A DNA stretch of 54,248 bases. It comes from Candidatus Heritagella gallinarum. GTDB lineage: Bacteria > Bacillota > Clostridia > Oscillospirales > Acutalibacteraceae. Location: contig CAJFNK010000003.1 of assembly GCA_904394685.1 (NCBI GenBank), positions 1 through 54,248 of the forward strand, in the 5' to 3' direction. Each line of letters opens with the position of its first letter. The stretch's first letter is position 1. The position numbers and the translations under genes were made by a program. Below, piece after piece: positions 9,378-17,155 of the stretch. The notes below the pieces were generated by a model, which did not search any database, was not told the origin of the DNA, and saw only the letters and a program-made list of their open reading frames with translations.

Positions 9378-10678
9378 GATTTGTTTCCTCCAATACGTTT
9401 TGTTTCCTCCTTGGGTAAAATGACAGACAACGCAGAATACTCTGCACGCATCATTTTTTCCAACCGTCTTTGTACATCCTCCACGGTAGCAGAGGCAACG
9501 GCATCAATATAACGGAATAATTCCTGCCCACGGAAATACAGAGAAGCCATTCCGTTTGCGATACTGTCAGAACTGTTAAGCGCCGACAGCGTTCGTCCAT
9601 AAACCGCTTTCTGTGCTCTTGAAAAAGCATCCTCTCCGATACCTTCCCGACGCAGACGTTCGGCTTCATCACAGATCGCTTTTGCCACTGCTTTTGGGTC
9701 TCTCGATTCACCGGAAAACAAAATGGCATTATATCCGGTTCCGGCAAAATGGTCATATCCAAACGACGACTCATTTACCAGCCCCTGATCCAACAACGAG
9801 CGGAAAAGTGGGGATGCATCCGAAGCCATCAGCTCCAACAGAATATCGATTTCTGCCTCTCCGGCCTCCCCGGAATGATCCAGCTCCTCTTTAAAACCGA
9901 ACTGAAAGAGCGGGAACAGAACCGGAAGCCGTTCTTCGATATAGGGCTGCACGATCTGGGAAGGTTCCTGTGGAAATGCCCGCTCCACCTCTACATGGTC
10001 GCAGGGCTTTAAAACACGGTCGGCTACTTCCAGTGCTTTTTCAACTTCTACATTTCCCGCAATGCAAAGCACCATGTTATGCAGGTTATAGAAGGTGTTA
10101 TAGCAACGGTACAACATCTCCGGTGTAATAGAAGCGATACTTTCTACTGTCCCGGCAATATCTGTTTTGACCGGATGCACATGATACATCGAACGAAGCA
10201 GATTAAACATCCCTCTCCAGGAAGGGTCATCCTCATACATCCGTATTTCCTGGCCGATGATTCCCTGCTCTTTTTCAATAGTCTGTTCTGTGAAATAGGG
10301 TGCCTGTACAAAATCCAGCAAAATCTCCAGAGAATCATAGACATTCCGGGTACAGGAAAAGAGATAACAGGTCATGTCAAAAGAAGTATACGCATTTGCA
10401 GAAGCGCCAGTTTTCGCATAACGGGCAAACGCATCACAATCTTCGTTTTCAAAGAGCTTATGCTCCAAAAAATGGGCAATTCCGGCCGGCACTTCGCTGA
10501 CATCCGATTCGTCTGAACGGCGGAATCTGGTATCAATTGAGCCATAACGGGTTCCGAATACTGCATAGGCTGAATGAAAGCCCGGTTTTGGATAAATCAT
10601 GATATGAAGCCCGGAGGGATGTTCTACAACATAATACTGTTCCCCTGCACGTTTGCTTTCCACAGTGGTGATATTCAT
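9374..10678 (-). CDS. yfmH: M16-family zinc peptidase, YfmH type (active-type subunit)
   Basis: Insulinase-like (M16) metallopeptidase of 434 residues. The inverted zinc motif HxxEH is intact as HFLEH at residues 69-73, and a downstream Glu-rich helix (GQEIRMYEDDP) supplies the probable third ligand. Together with the adjacent inactive-type partner it forms the YmfF/YmfH pair, annotated in some databases as associated with 5-aminopentanol modification of elongation factor P; the substrate here is not known. The ATG at 10678 overlaps the end of its partner by 4 bases and its stop overlaps lgt, so all three are translationally coupled. Confidence 0.88.
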   Translation of the reverse strand: MNITTVESKRAGEQYYVVEHPSGLHIMIYPKPGFHSAYAVFGTRYGSIDTRFRRSDESDVSEVPAGIAHFLEHKLFENEDCDAFARYAKTGASANAYTSFDMTCYLFSCTRNVYDSLEILLDFVQAPYFTEQTIEKEQGIIGQEIRMYEDDPSWRGMFNLLRSMYHVHPVKTDIAGTVESIASITPEMLYRCYNTFYNLHNMVLCIAGNVEVEKALEVADRVLKPCDHVEVERAFPQEPSQIVQPYIEERLPVLFPLFQFGFKEELDHSGEAGEAEIDILLELMASDASPLFRSLLDQGLVNESSFGYDHFAGTGYNAILFSGESRDPKAVAKAICDEAERLRREGIGEDAFSRAQKAVYGRTLSALNSSDSIANGMASLYFRGQELFRYIDAVASATVEDVQRRLEKMMRAEYSALSVILPKEETKRIGGNKS

Positions 10679-11982
10679 TCTTCTTCCCCCTCCCCTGAAT
10701 TGGTCCCTCTCAGCACATAAACAGCATCCAGTTTACACAGAGAAGCGGCCTGCTGTACCTGCTGAATGGTAACCTGCTGTATTTCATCAGCGGATTCCTT
10801 TGGGGTAATCGTTCTGGGATGGAATGTTTGAGAAAGATACCAGCTTTCCATTCCATACAAATAATCCTCCACGGTTTCCAGGCTGTTGCACATGCTCAGT
10901 TTGGCAGATTGGAGTTCTTCTTCTGTAATATTACCCTGCTGAATCTCGTCAAGCTGTTCCAACATGGCTTTTTTGGCATGGTCGAGCTGCTCTTCTTCCA
11001 CCCCGCTCTCAATCAGCAACACGCCTTTATTGGTGTCATAACGGGAAGAACAGTAGTAGCACAGGCTCTCTTTTTCCCGAACATTGACAAACAGCTTGGA
11101 ATGAGGCGTCCCGCCCAAAATGGCCGACATCAGTTTCAAAGCGGGAATTTGTTCCCATTGCTGCGCCGAAACACCCGTGCGGAAGCCAAGAATCATTTTA
11201 CACTGTGTAACATCCATCTGTTCCTGCTTTTCTTTAACCGGGCCAGCAGAGGGCAACGCATCGGTTTTACAGCATACCGGGTTTCGTTCGGCTGAGAATT
11301 TACCACGAAGCTTTTGCAAAACCAGCTCTGGAGAAGCATCTCCCAGAACCATCACTTCAAACCGGGCAATTTTCAAAAGCTGTTTCCATGCCTGCGTTAC
11401 TTCCTCACGGGTCAGTGCTTCAACCTGTTCACGAGTACCATAACGGCTGATAGCAGCAGGCTCATCGCCAAGGAGAAGCTCTAAACCTTTCTTTTTGGCA
11501 TACAGGCGCTTATCTCCCATTTCTGAATCAATAGTTTCCAGTGTCTGGCGCTTTTCCTGCTCAAAGCCGTCTATGGGAAACAGCCCATCTTCATCCAGTA
11601 CCGGGTCGAAAATTGCACTGCACAGCAGTTCGGTCAGTTCAGAGGAGATTTTTTCTCCATGCAGAGCATAACGGTCTGCAAGCCCGGCCGCTGTGACCGA
11701 CAACACCTGCACATCCCCCAATTTTTGTATATCCCCGTTTAGTGATGCACCATACAACTCACACAAACGCTGTCCCAGCTTGGTATAGTCCGGGTACGCA
11801 CGATTGGTGCGGCAAAGGAGATATGGGATCAACGCATTGGCAGCTGCCGTTTCTTTTTGCAGCGGAACCATCATATTGACAGAGATCCGCTGGGTTTTAA
11901 ATCTGGAATCCTGTATTCTTCTGAAATGCACTCCATTTTCAAGGGTACACTCATCCGGCAAACAGGAGGTTTGTGTCACCAT
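10675..11982 (-). CDS. yfmF: M16-family peptidase-like protein, YfmF type (inactive-type subunit)
   Basis: A 435-residue M16-fold protein lacking the HxxEH zinc motif; the equivalent region reads NALIPYLLCRTNR. As in other M16 pairs, one subunit is catalytic (the downstream gene) and this one would complete the chamber and contribute the arginine/tyrosine-type substrate contacts. It is the first gene of the long operon: GAGG lies upstream of the ATG at 11982, and 390 bases without a gene precede it. A weak candidate promoter (TTGCAT, 17 bases, GAATAA) lies on the minus strand near 12012-12040, but I do not trust it enough to list it. Confidence 0.85.
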   Translation of the reverse strand: MVTQTSCLPDECTLENGVHFRRIQDSRFKTQRISVNMMVPLQKETAAANALIPYLLCRTNRAYPDYTKLGQRLCELYGASLNGDIQKLGDVQVLSVTAAGLADRYALHGEKISSELTELLCSAIFDPVLDEDGLFPIDGFEQEKRQTLETIDSEMGDKRLYAKKKGLELLLGDEPAAISRYGTREQVEALTREEVTQAWKQLLKIARFEVMVLGDASPELVLQKLRGKFSAERNPVCCKTDALPSAGPVKEKQEQMDVTQCKMILGFRTGVSAQQWEQIPALKLMSAILGGTPHSKLFVNVREKESLCYYCSSRYDTNKGVLLIESGVEEEQLDHAKKAMLEQLDEIQQGNITEEELQSAKLSMCNSLETVEDYLYGMESWYLSQTFHPRTITPKESADEIQQVTIQQVQQAASLCKLDAVYVLRGTNSGEGEEE

Positions 11983-12371
11983 AAAACAACCTCTTTTCCG
12001 ATTGACAATATCTTTTATTCCTGTGAATATTCAGGATATGCAACTCTATACAATTATACGTCCACTTAATATGCTCAGTTATACACCCGGCCAAAGGGGA
12101 CAGTAAAACTGGAAAGAACTGTAACAGCTCTATTATAAGGCAAAGCTGATGGGAAATCCACCAAAATACAAAAAATTAACATCTTCTTTACCAGCAGGTT
12201 TCAACAATCCTGTTCAAAAACATCACAGAGATTCTTTACATATAATCTTGGTTTATTATACCACATATACAGGAAATATAAAAGAAATATTAATCATACA
12301 CAATGAATTTCAGCATCCCAAAACAGAAAAAGGAGCCGCTTTTCGCAGCTCCTTTATGATTTTTGAGTTAT
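11983..12371. other. 389-base non-coding interval
   Basis: This holds the upstream region of yfmF on one side and the terminator of the DUF624-like gene on the other. Between them is AT-rich sequence with a short palindrome TGAATATTCA near 12025. I see no convincing gene, tRNA or repeat. Confidence 0.6.
12326..12355 (-). terminator. Intrinsic terminator after the DUF624-like gene
   Basis: On the minus strand GGAGCTGC, a GAAAA loop and GCGGCTCC form an 8-bp stem (arms 12345-12352 and 12332-12339) with one G-U pair, followed by a U-run at 12326-12331. It closes the spoIIM-xerD-DUF624 operon. Confidence 0.85.
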
Positions 12372-13397
12372 TTAGTAATGCTTGTCTTCAAACACCTGGT
12401 CGTCTTCCAGCTCTGAACGCTTTCTCAAGCGGCCATTGACATACACATATTCCGGCTTATCTTCTTCATCCAACTCGCCTGCGGAAGCAGATTCCTCATT
12501 TTCACGCTGCTCCGTAGACTGGATTCCTGCTTTCTGATTGGCTTCTTCTTCCTGCTTTTTGTAGTAAGGCTCAATCAACAGCCGCTCTACCAGCGAATAT
12601 ACGACAAAATTCGTCGTATAAGAAATAAAAGAGAACATAAACAACACGATAAACAGAAGGAGCAACATAAGAGTCAGCAATGTTGCAATTGCCTGATACA
12701 TCAGTATCAACATTGCTACAAAAATCGCTACCAAAAGGATGTTGCGGAAAAGGCCAGCAATAGAAAAAATCAGGGCGTTGCGATAAATCTGGCGCAGCTT
12801 CAAATCAAAAGTGACAATCATCAGCGGAACATAGAACTGACAGAACACTAAAACCACTGTTAACAGCAGGCAAATGGCCATAGGCACGATAAAAAACCAG
12901 CTAAACAGAGACTGATTGTAATAATAAATCATAGCAAAGGAAAGCAGAATATAAGCAAAATACAGGAAAATGCCATTGAACAAAAACTGCTTCCAGTTAT
13001 TCTTGACAGCATCTTTAAAATCCGATAGAACAAAGGCATGTTCTTCTCTGGCAAAATTACGGGTAACATAAGTAATACCTGCTACAAAAGGAGAAAGGAA
13101 AATTAATGGGATCGGCACCACATAGCAGTTCCAAAGGTCAATCTGGATTTCAAGCTCTTGTATCGAAATAGCAAGATAATAATGCACAGGGGCAGCAAAG
13201 AACAAAAATCCCATTAAAATAATAACCGCTATAACCGGAATCAGGAACAACAGGTTAAGCTGCATGAGCTTCCCATATTTCCGCCCCATAACCTGAAAAT
13301 AGCGGATATAAGGCGGCTTTTTGGGCTCATCCTTACGGACACCGGGGCCAGGCCGGTTGTAATTGTTAAAAAAACCAAATAATCCAAAGTTTGCCAA
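12372..13397 (-). CDS. DUF624/YesL-like membrane protein
   Basis: A 341-residue integral membrane protein with about six hydrophobic segments between residues 45 and 265. It resembles the DUF624 (YesL) family, often found near carbohydrate uptake genes, though here it follows xerD. The N-terminus (GLFGFFNNYNRPGPGV) and the PYIRYFQVMGRK lead-in before the first helix are typical. The C-terminal 75 residues are hydrophilic, very acidic, then basic at the end. The start is a TTG at 13397 with AGGAGTGA upstream. Function is unknown; no motif for catalysis or transport chemistry is visible. Confidence 0.75.
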   Translation of the reverse strand: MANFGLFGFFNNYNRPGPGVRKDEPKKPPYIRYFQVMGRKYGKLMQLNLLFLIPVIAVIILMGFLFFAAPVHYYLAISIQELEIQIDLWNCYVVPIPLIFLSPFVAGITYVTRNFAREEHAFVLSDFKDAVKNNWKQFLFNGIFLYFAYILLSFAMIYYYNQSLFSWFFIVPMAICLLLTVVLVFCQFYVPLMIVTFDLKLRQIYRNALIFSIAGLFRNILLVAIFVAMLILMYQAIATLLTLMLLLLFIVLFMFSFISYTTNFVVYSLVERLLIEPYYKKQEEEANQKAGIQSTEQRENEESASAGELDEEDKPEYVYVNGRLRKRSELEDDQVFEDKHY

Positions 13398-13438
13398 GAC
13401 TGAATCACTCCTACCAAATTTATAAAATTCCTGTTATG

Positions 13439-14332
13439 TTATCCCATTCTTGCACGGGGATGACAACTATTATACACTTCTTTCACATGATTGTCCAATA
13501 ATTGTAGATAAATTTGTGTTGAGGAAATATCTGCATGTCCCAACATTTGCTGGATATCTTTGAGCTGTGCGCCATTCTCCAACAAATGCAATGCGAAAGA
13601 GTGACGAAATGTATGGGGGGTAATTTCTTTTGTTATCCCTGCACTTTGTGCATAGCTCTTTACAATTTTCCAAAACCCCTGTCGAGTGAGGCGATTTCCG
13701 TTCATATTTAAAAACAGAGCGGTTTCCCGCCGGTCAGCAGGGAGAATTTTGTCCCGTACCCGGTAACAATAATCAGAAACACAGGAAACAGCAGCGGGAT
13801 AAATGGGGATCGAGCGCTGTGAGCGGGGATTACGGCAAAACAGCATTTCTTCTTGTAGGTTCACATCCCCCACATCCAAATCAATCAACTCTGATACACG
13901 AATCCCTGTGGCATATAAAAGCTCCAGCATGGCCTTGTCACGGCAGCCTTTATCATCCTTGGTGTCCGGTTGTGCCAGAAGCTGATCGATTTCATATTGC
14001 GTGAGAATCTGTGGCAGCTTTTTGTCTTTCTTTTCCAGCTTCATTTTTTTAGCTGGGTTTGCAGAAGCCAATCCAAGCTGAATCAAATATTGATAAAACG
14101 AGCGGACGGAAGCGAGGTTCCGTGTTACCGTTGCAGCAGAACGGTTCATCGATTGCAGCTGCTGAATATATTCCTCCAGCAGTTCTTCGCCCGCCTTTTC
14201 GGGATATGGACATCCTTTTTCTTCTAAAAAATCCAAATAATGCTCTACATCCCGCTGATACGAATCCAGTGTGTTTTGAGAAACACGTCTGGAAACCAGA
14301 TAGTCAGAAAATGCTTTTGCATAATCGTTCAT
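13439..14332 (-). CDS. xerD: XerD-like tyrosine recombinase
   Basis: Site-specific recombinase of the XerC/XerD family, expected to resolve chromosome dimers at dif. The 297 residues contain an N-terminal SAM-like core-binding domain (1-95) and a catalytic domain with Arg145 (TGIRVSEL), His240 and Arg243 (HTFRH), His266 (LGHADIS) and the nucleophile Tyr275 (TQIY). The oddity is the beta-hairpin: the usual GKGxKxR segment carrying the catalytic lysine reads RNPRSQRS at 167-174, with no lysine. The ATG at 14332 has GGGGAG 7 bases upstream. Adjacency to spoIIM parallels the spoIIM-fur-xerD region of Bacillus subtilis. Homology is clear; whether it is the dif recombinase is less so. Confidence 0.88.
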   Translation of the reverse strand: MNDYAKAFSDYLVSRRVSQNTLDSYQRDVEHYLDFLEEKGCPYPEKAGEELLEEYIQQLQSMNRSAATVTRNLASVRSFYQYLIQLGLASANPAKKMKLEKKDKKLPQILTQYEIDQLLAQPDTKDDKGCRDKAMLELLYATGIRVSELIDLDVGDVNLQEEMLFCRNPRSQRSIPIYPAAVSCVSDYCYRVRDKILPADRRETALFLNMNGNRLTRQGFWKIVKSYAQSAGITKEITPHTFRHSFALHLLENGAQLKDIQQMLGHADISSTQIYLQLLDNHVKEVYNSCHPRARMG

Positions 14333-14354
14333 TCCAACACTCCCCATCTTACAA

Positions 14355-14972
14355 TCAAATCCCCGACAACATTGAAAGCGCCATTGTTAAAAGACGATCC
14401 AAAAACGCCCCAGCAATACACGGCGCCAAAAACAACCCCATTCGCATACAATAGTTCCCATAACTTCGCTGAGAAGCACCCGACACACGCAATGTTTTTG
14501 AAAAATTCCAGCTTTCCTGTACAGCCAGAAAAATCCCGATTGAACCGAGCAATGCACCCGGTAAAAAGGCCAGCAGATAATGTAAAATTCCCTGTGTTCC
14601 AAAAGCGGTATAAAGTCGGGAGGCCAGAAGCCCCAATCCCATCCCTCTGACAACGGGTATAAATGGCAACACAACCGTTCCCCAAACTGAAAGACCCGAA
14701 AGGAAACATACAAAAAGCAGCAGGAAGGAAGAAGAAACCGATGAAATAAAGCCAGAAAAAAAGGATTCTTCCATCCGAAGCTGGGAATCTGCCTGAAACA
14801 GGATATCCAGATGCTCCAGAGTTTCCGGTTTAGCATAACCGGAAAACACAGCCCCGGCAGCAATACCCACAAAAAACAAAATCGGCCCCAATATCAGCCA
14901 CAGTGGGACATCCGATTCTACGGCAGGTTCTTTGCGGGGGCTTACATTTTGACTCGTCCGTACCAAAACCAT
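14355..14972 (-). CDS. spoIIM: Stage II sporulation protein M
   Basis: Membrane protein of the DMP machinery (SpoIID-SpoIIM-SpoIIP) that thins septal peptidoglycan during engulfment. At 205 residues it is close to the usual size. A cytoplasmic N-terminus is followed by about five membrane segments, starting with LWLILGPILFFVGIAAGAVFSG. The SFLLLFVCFLSG and GLGLLASRLYTAFG segments are typical of the family. It is first of the minus-strand trio with xerD and the DUF624-like gene. A possible sigma-E promoter about 55 bases upstream would give mother-cell expression. Its presence indicates a spore former. Confidence 0.9.
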   Translation of the reverse strand: MVLVRTSQNVSPRKEPAVESDVPLWLILGPILFFVGIAAGAVFSGYAKPETLEHLDILFQADSQLRMEESFFSGFISSVSSSFLLLFVCFLSGLSVWGTVVLPFIPVVRGMGLGLLASRLYTAFGTQGILHYLLAFLPGALLGSIGIFLAVQESWNFSKTLRVSGASQRSYGNYCMRMGLFLAPCIAGAFLDRLLTMALSMLSGI

Positions 14973-15025
14973 ACTTCTACACCTTCATCTTTCAAAAGCA
15001 GAATCAACAGTACCCTGTTTGCATC

Positions 15026-15054
15026 ATCATATGAAAATCAAATGATGCTTATTC
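15026..15054 (-). promoter_or_regulatory. Candidate sigma-E promoter for spoIIM
   Basis: On the minus strand GAATAA (15049-15054) and CATATGAT (15026-15033) are separated by 15 bases. This resembles sigma-E boxes (AT-rich -35, CATACAMT-like -10) and lies about 55 bases before spoIIM, a sigma-E gene in B. subtilis. The same segment is an imperfect inverted repeat (GCATCAT/ATGATGC), so it could instead be an operator. Confidence 0.35.
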
Positions 15055-15360
15055 CACATAACAAAGACAAAAATAAAGAAGACAGGTTCTACATACAATC
15101 CTACTATACATCTTTTTCCAGTTATGTGCAAGGCTTTGTATTCATCCAAACTGAATATTATACACTTGACAGAAAATAGGGATTTCGAATTATGTAACCT
15201 GACAAAAATTATGTAAACAAGGCTTTTTGTCTTAATTTTGCATATTTATACCACAAAATGTATAGTGCAGATTTTCTTCCATAAACCCTCAAAAAAAGTT
15301 GTATATTCCCCGTTTTACCAGCCATACTACTTCACATGCAGAGTCTTTTTTGCATAGCCG

Positions 15361-15391
15361 AAAACTGCCTGAAAACATGCAGTTTTTGGTT
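15361..15391 (+). promoter_or_regulatory. Hairpin with U-run in the leader of the DUF378 gene
   Basis: AAAACTGC (15361-15368) pairs perfectly with GCAGTTTT (15379-15386), and the stem ends in a U-run, giving a terminator-like structure only about 14 bases before the AAAGGAG ribosome binding site. A second inverted repeat (ATGCA...TGCAT) precedes it. This may be an attenuator; the ligand or signal is unknown. Confidence 0.45.
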
Positions 15392-15413
15392 CTAAATGAA
15401 AGGAGAGGTTGTT

Positions 15414-15626
15414 GTGCTTGATATTATTGCACTGATCCTGGTGATTATCGGCGGGATCAACTGGGGCTCCATTGGAATCTTCCAGTTCGACCTGGTTGCC
15501 TGGGCCTTTGGTGGACAGGCGGCACTGGTCAGCCGTATTATCTACACACTGGTAGGCATTGCAGCTCTATGGTGCATTTCCCTCCTGTTCCGTGAAAACA
15601 GATTTATTGGTGAACACGAGGAATAA
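15414..15626 (+). CDS. DUF378 family small membrane protein
   Basis: A 70-residue protein of the DUF378 family with two predicted transmembrane segments. The first is LDIIALILVIIGGINWG, ending in the family's GGINWG signature; the second is near IIYTLVGIAALWCI. Function is unknown. I place the start at the GTG at 15414, because AAAGGAGAGG lies 6-15 bases upstream; an ATG at 15396 would put that site inside the gene. It stands alone on the plus strand, with its own hairpin leader and a bidirectional terminator shared with ackA. Confidence 0.85.
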   Translation: MLDIIALILVIIGGINWGSIGIFQFDLVAWAFGGQAALVSRIIYTLVGIAALWCISLLFRENRFIGEHEE

Positions 15627-15631
15627 GGCAC

Positions 15632-15672
15632 AAAAAAACGGCGATGGAAGCAAATTCCACCGCCGTTTTTTA
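15632..15672. terminator. Bidirectional terminator between DUF378 gene and ackA
   Basis: A long stem (AACGGCG-TGGAA paired with TTCCA-CGCCGTT, loop about 5 bases) is flanked by A-runs on the left and T-runs on the right, so it can stop transcription from both convergent genes. Confidence 0.88.
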
Positions 15673-15681
15673 GAGCCGGAA

Positions 15682-16911
15682 TTATTTTGCCATACGATTT
15701 ACAATATCACGGGTATCCCGTGCGATTACCAATTCTTCGTTAGTGGGAATTACAAACACTTTTACTTTTGAGTTCGGAGTAGAGATTTCGCCCGCACCGT
15801 GGTCTCCCCCATGACCGTGTACAAACAGGTCGTTCAGTTCGGGGTCTACTTCAACACCCAGGTAAGTCAGACCTTTGCAGATGTTCAGGCGATGAGAACT
15901 CTGGTTCTCACCCAGGCCTGCTGTAAAGATGATAGCGTCACAGCCGTCCATGGCAGCCACATAGCCACCGATAAACTTTTTGATCTCATATACCAGCATC
16001 TTGTGAGCCAGGATAGCACGGGGATCTCCTTTTGCTTCTGCTGCACAAACATCACGGTCATCGCTGGAAATACCGGAAATACCCAGCAGGCCGGACTTCT
16101 TGTTCAGCAGCTCGCTCATCTCCTGAGGCGTCATGTTTTCTTTCTCTGCAATAAAGGTAACCACAGAGGGGTCCAAAGCGCCGGAGCGGGTTCCCATCAT
16201 AAAGCCGTCCAGAGGAGTCAGGCCCATACTGGTATCGAGGACTTTACCGTCCTTCACAGCAGTAATGGAGGAGCCGTTGCCCAAATGGCAGCTGATGATC
16301 TTCAAATCTTCAATCGGTTTCCCCATCATTTCAGCGCAGCGATGGCTCACATAACGGTGAGAGGTGCCATGGAAGCCATAACGGCGAACCTGATATTTCT
16401 CATAATACTCATAGGGAATGGCAAACATATATGCCTCAGGCGGCATGGTAGAATGGAAAGCAGTATCAAATACCACGACCTCCGGGACTTCTTCGCCAAA
16501 CACAGCACGGCAGGCACGGATGCCCTGCACATGTGCGGCGTTATGCAGAGGTGCCAGCGGGATGAGGCTCTCAATTCCCTCGATAACCTTTTCATCCACC
16601 AGAACAGACTCGCTGAACAGAGCGCCGCCCTGCACGATACGGTGACCGATAGCAGCCACTTCGGAAAGATCGCTGATAACACCCACTTCTGCATCTGTCA
16701 GGGCGTTTTTCACCTGCTCAAAAGCAGCTGTATGGTCCTTCATAGGAACTTCAATGTTCTTGCTGCGTCCATCAGCGGTTTTATGGCCAAACACGCCAAC
16801 ATCCATTCCGATACGCTCACAGTTACCCTTGCAGAGCATCTGCTCGTTTTCCATATCGATCAACTGATACTTCAACGAGGAGCTTCCCGCATTAATCACC
16901 AGAATTTTCAT
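15682..16911 (-). CDS. ackA: Acetate kinase
   Basis: Converts acetyl phosphate and ADP to acetate and ATP in fermentation, and runs in reverse for acetate activation. The 409 residues are full length. The ASKHA-fold signatures are present: INAGSSSLKYQL at the N-terminus, the substrate-binding HRIVQGG segment, SCHLGNGSS, and the nucleotide-binding GGDHGAGE-like C-terminal region. The ATG at 16911 has AGGAGG upstream. No phosphotransacetylase gene is in view. It diverges from tmcAL, whose product consumes acetate and ATP. Confidence 0.97.
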   Translation of the reverse strand: MKILVINAGSSSLKYQLIDMENEQMLCKGNCERIGMDVGVFGHKTADGRSKNIEVPMKDHTAAFEQVKNALTDAEVGVISDLSEVAAIGHRIVQGGALFSESVLVDEKVIEGIESLIPLAPLHNAAHVQGIRACRAVFGEEVPEVVVFDTAFHSTMPPEAYMFAIPYEYYEKYQVRRYGFHGTSHRYVSHRCAEMMGKPIEDLKIISCHLGNGSSITAVKDGKVLDTSMGLTPLDGFMMGTRSGALDPSVVTFIAEKENMTPQEMSELLNKKSGLLGISGISSDDRDVCAAEAKGDPRAILAHKMLVYEIKKFIGGYVAAMDGCDAIIFTAGLGENQSSHRLNICKGLTYLGVEVDPELNDLFVHGHGGDHGAGEISTPNSKVKVFVIPTNEELVIARDTRDIVNRMAK

Positions 16912-17081
16912 TTGTTTTTCCTCCTGTAATCGAATTCTTCTCCATTAAACCCTGACAGTAAACGCACAAAATCGCCCGTTACCCGTCAGATATGGCAACC
17001 GCCACTTCTTTTTGGATAAAGGTTTCATTAGCAAAATAATAGCCTGCTGGAAAAAGAAGGAGAGAAACTCTCTGCGACATC

Positions 17082-17110
17082 TTGAAACCCAACAAACGAT
17101 GCTGTATATT
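17082..17110 (+). promoter_or_regulatory. Sigma-A-like promoter for tmcAL
   Basis: TTGAAA (17082-17087), a 17-base spacer and TATATT (17105-17110) lie about 45 bases ahead of the tmcAL start codon on the plus strand. Confidence 0.6.
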
Positions 17111-17155
17111 ATAATAGTACAAAATCAGGCTAAATTCAAGGAGTTTACACAGAAA

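Larger units (their letters stand above)
14973..15413. other. 441-base divergent non-coding interval
   Basis: The interval lies between spoIIM (minus) and the DUF378 gene (plus). It holds the possible sigma-E promoter for spoIIM, an AT-rich stretch with a TTGACA at 15166-15171 but no good -10 at normal spacing, and a long leader with two hairpins just ahead of the DUF378 ribosome binding site. I see no gene of its own. Confidence 0.6.

Noticed and set aside
12020-12035. ArgR operator upstream of yfmF
   Set aside because: TGAATATTCA is a palindrome but lacks the central A/T spacer of an ARG box and there is no second half-site.
15166-15196. Promoter for the DUF378 gene at a perfect TTGACA
   Set aside because: No -10-like hexamer lies at 16-18 bases; the best match is at 19 and is poor.
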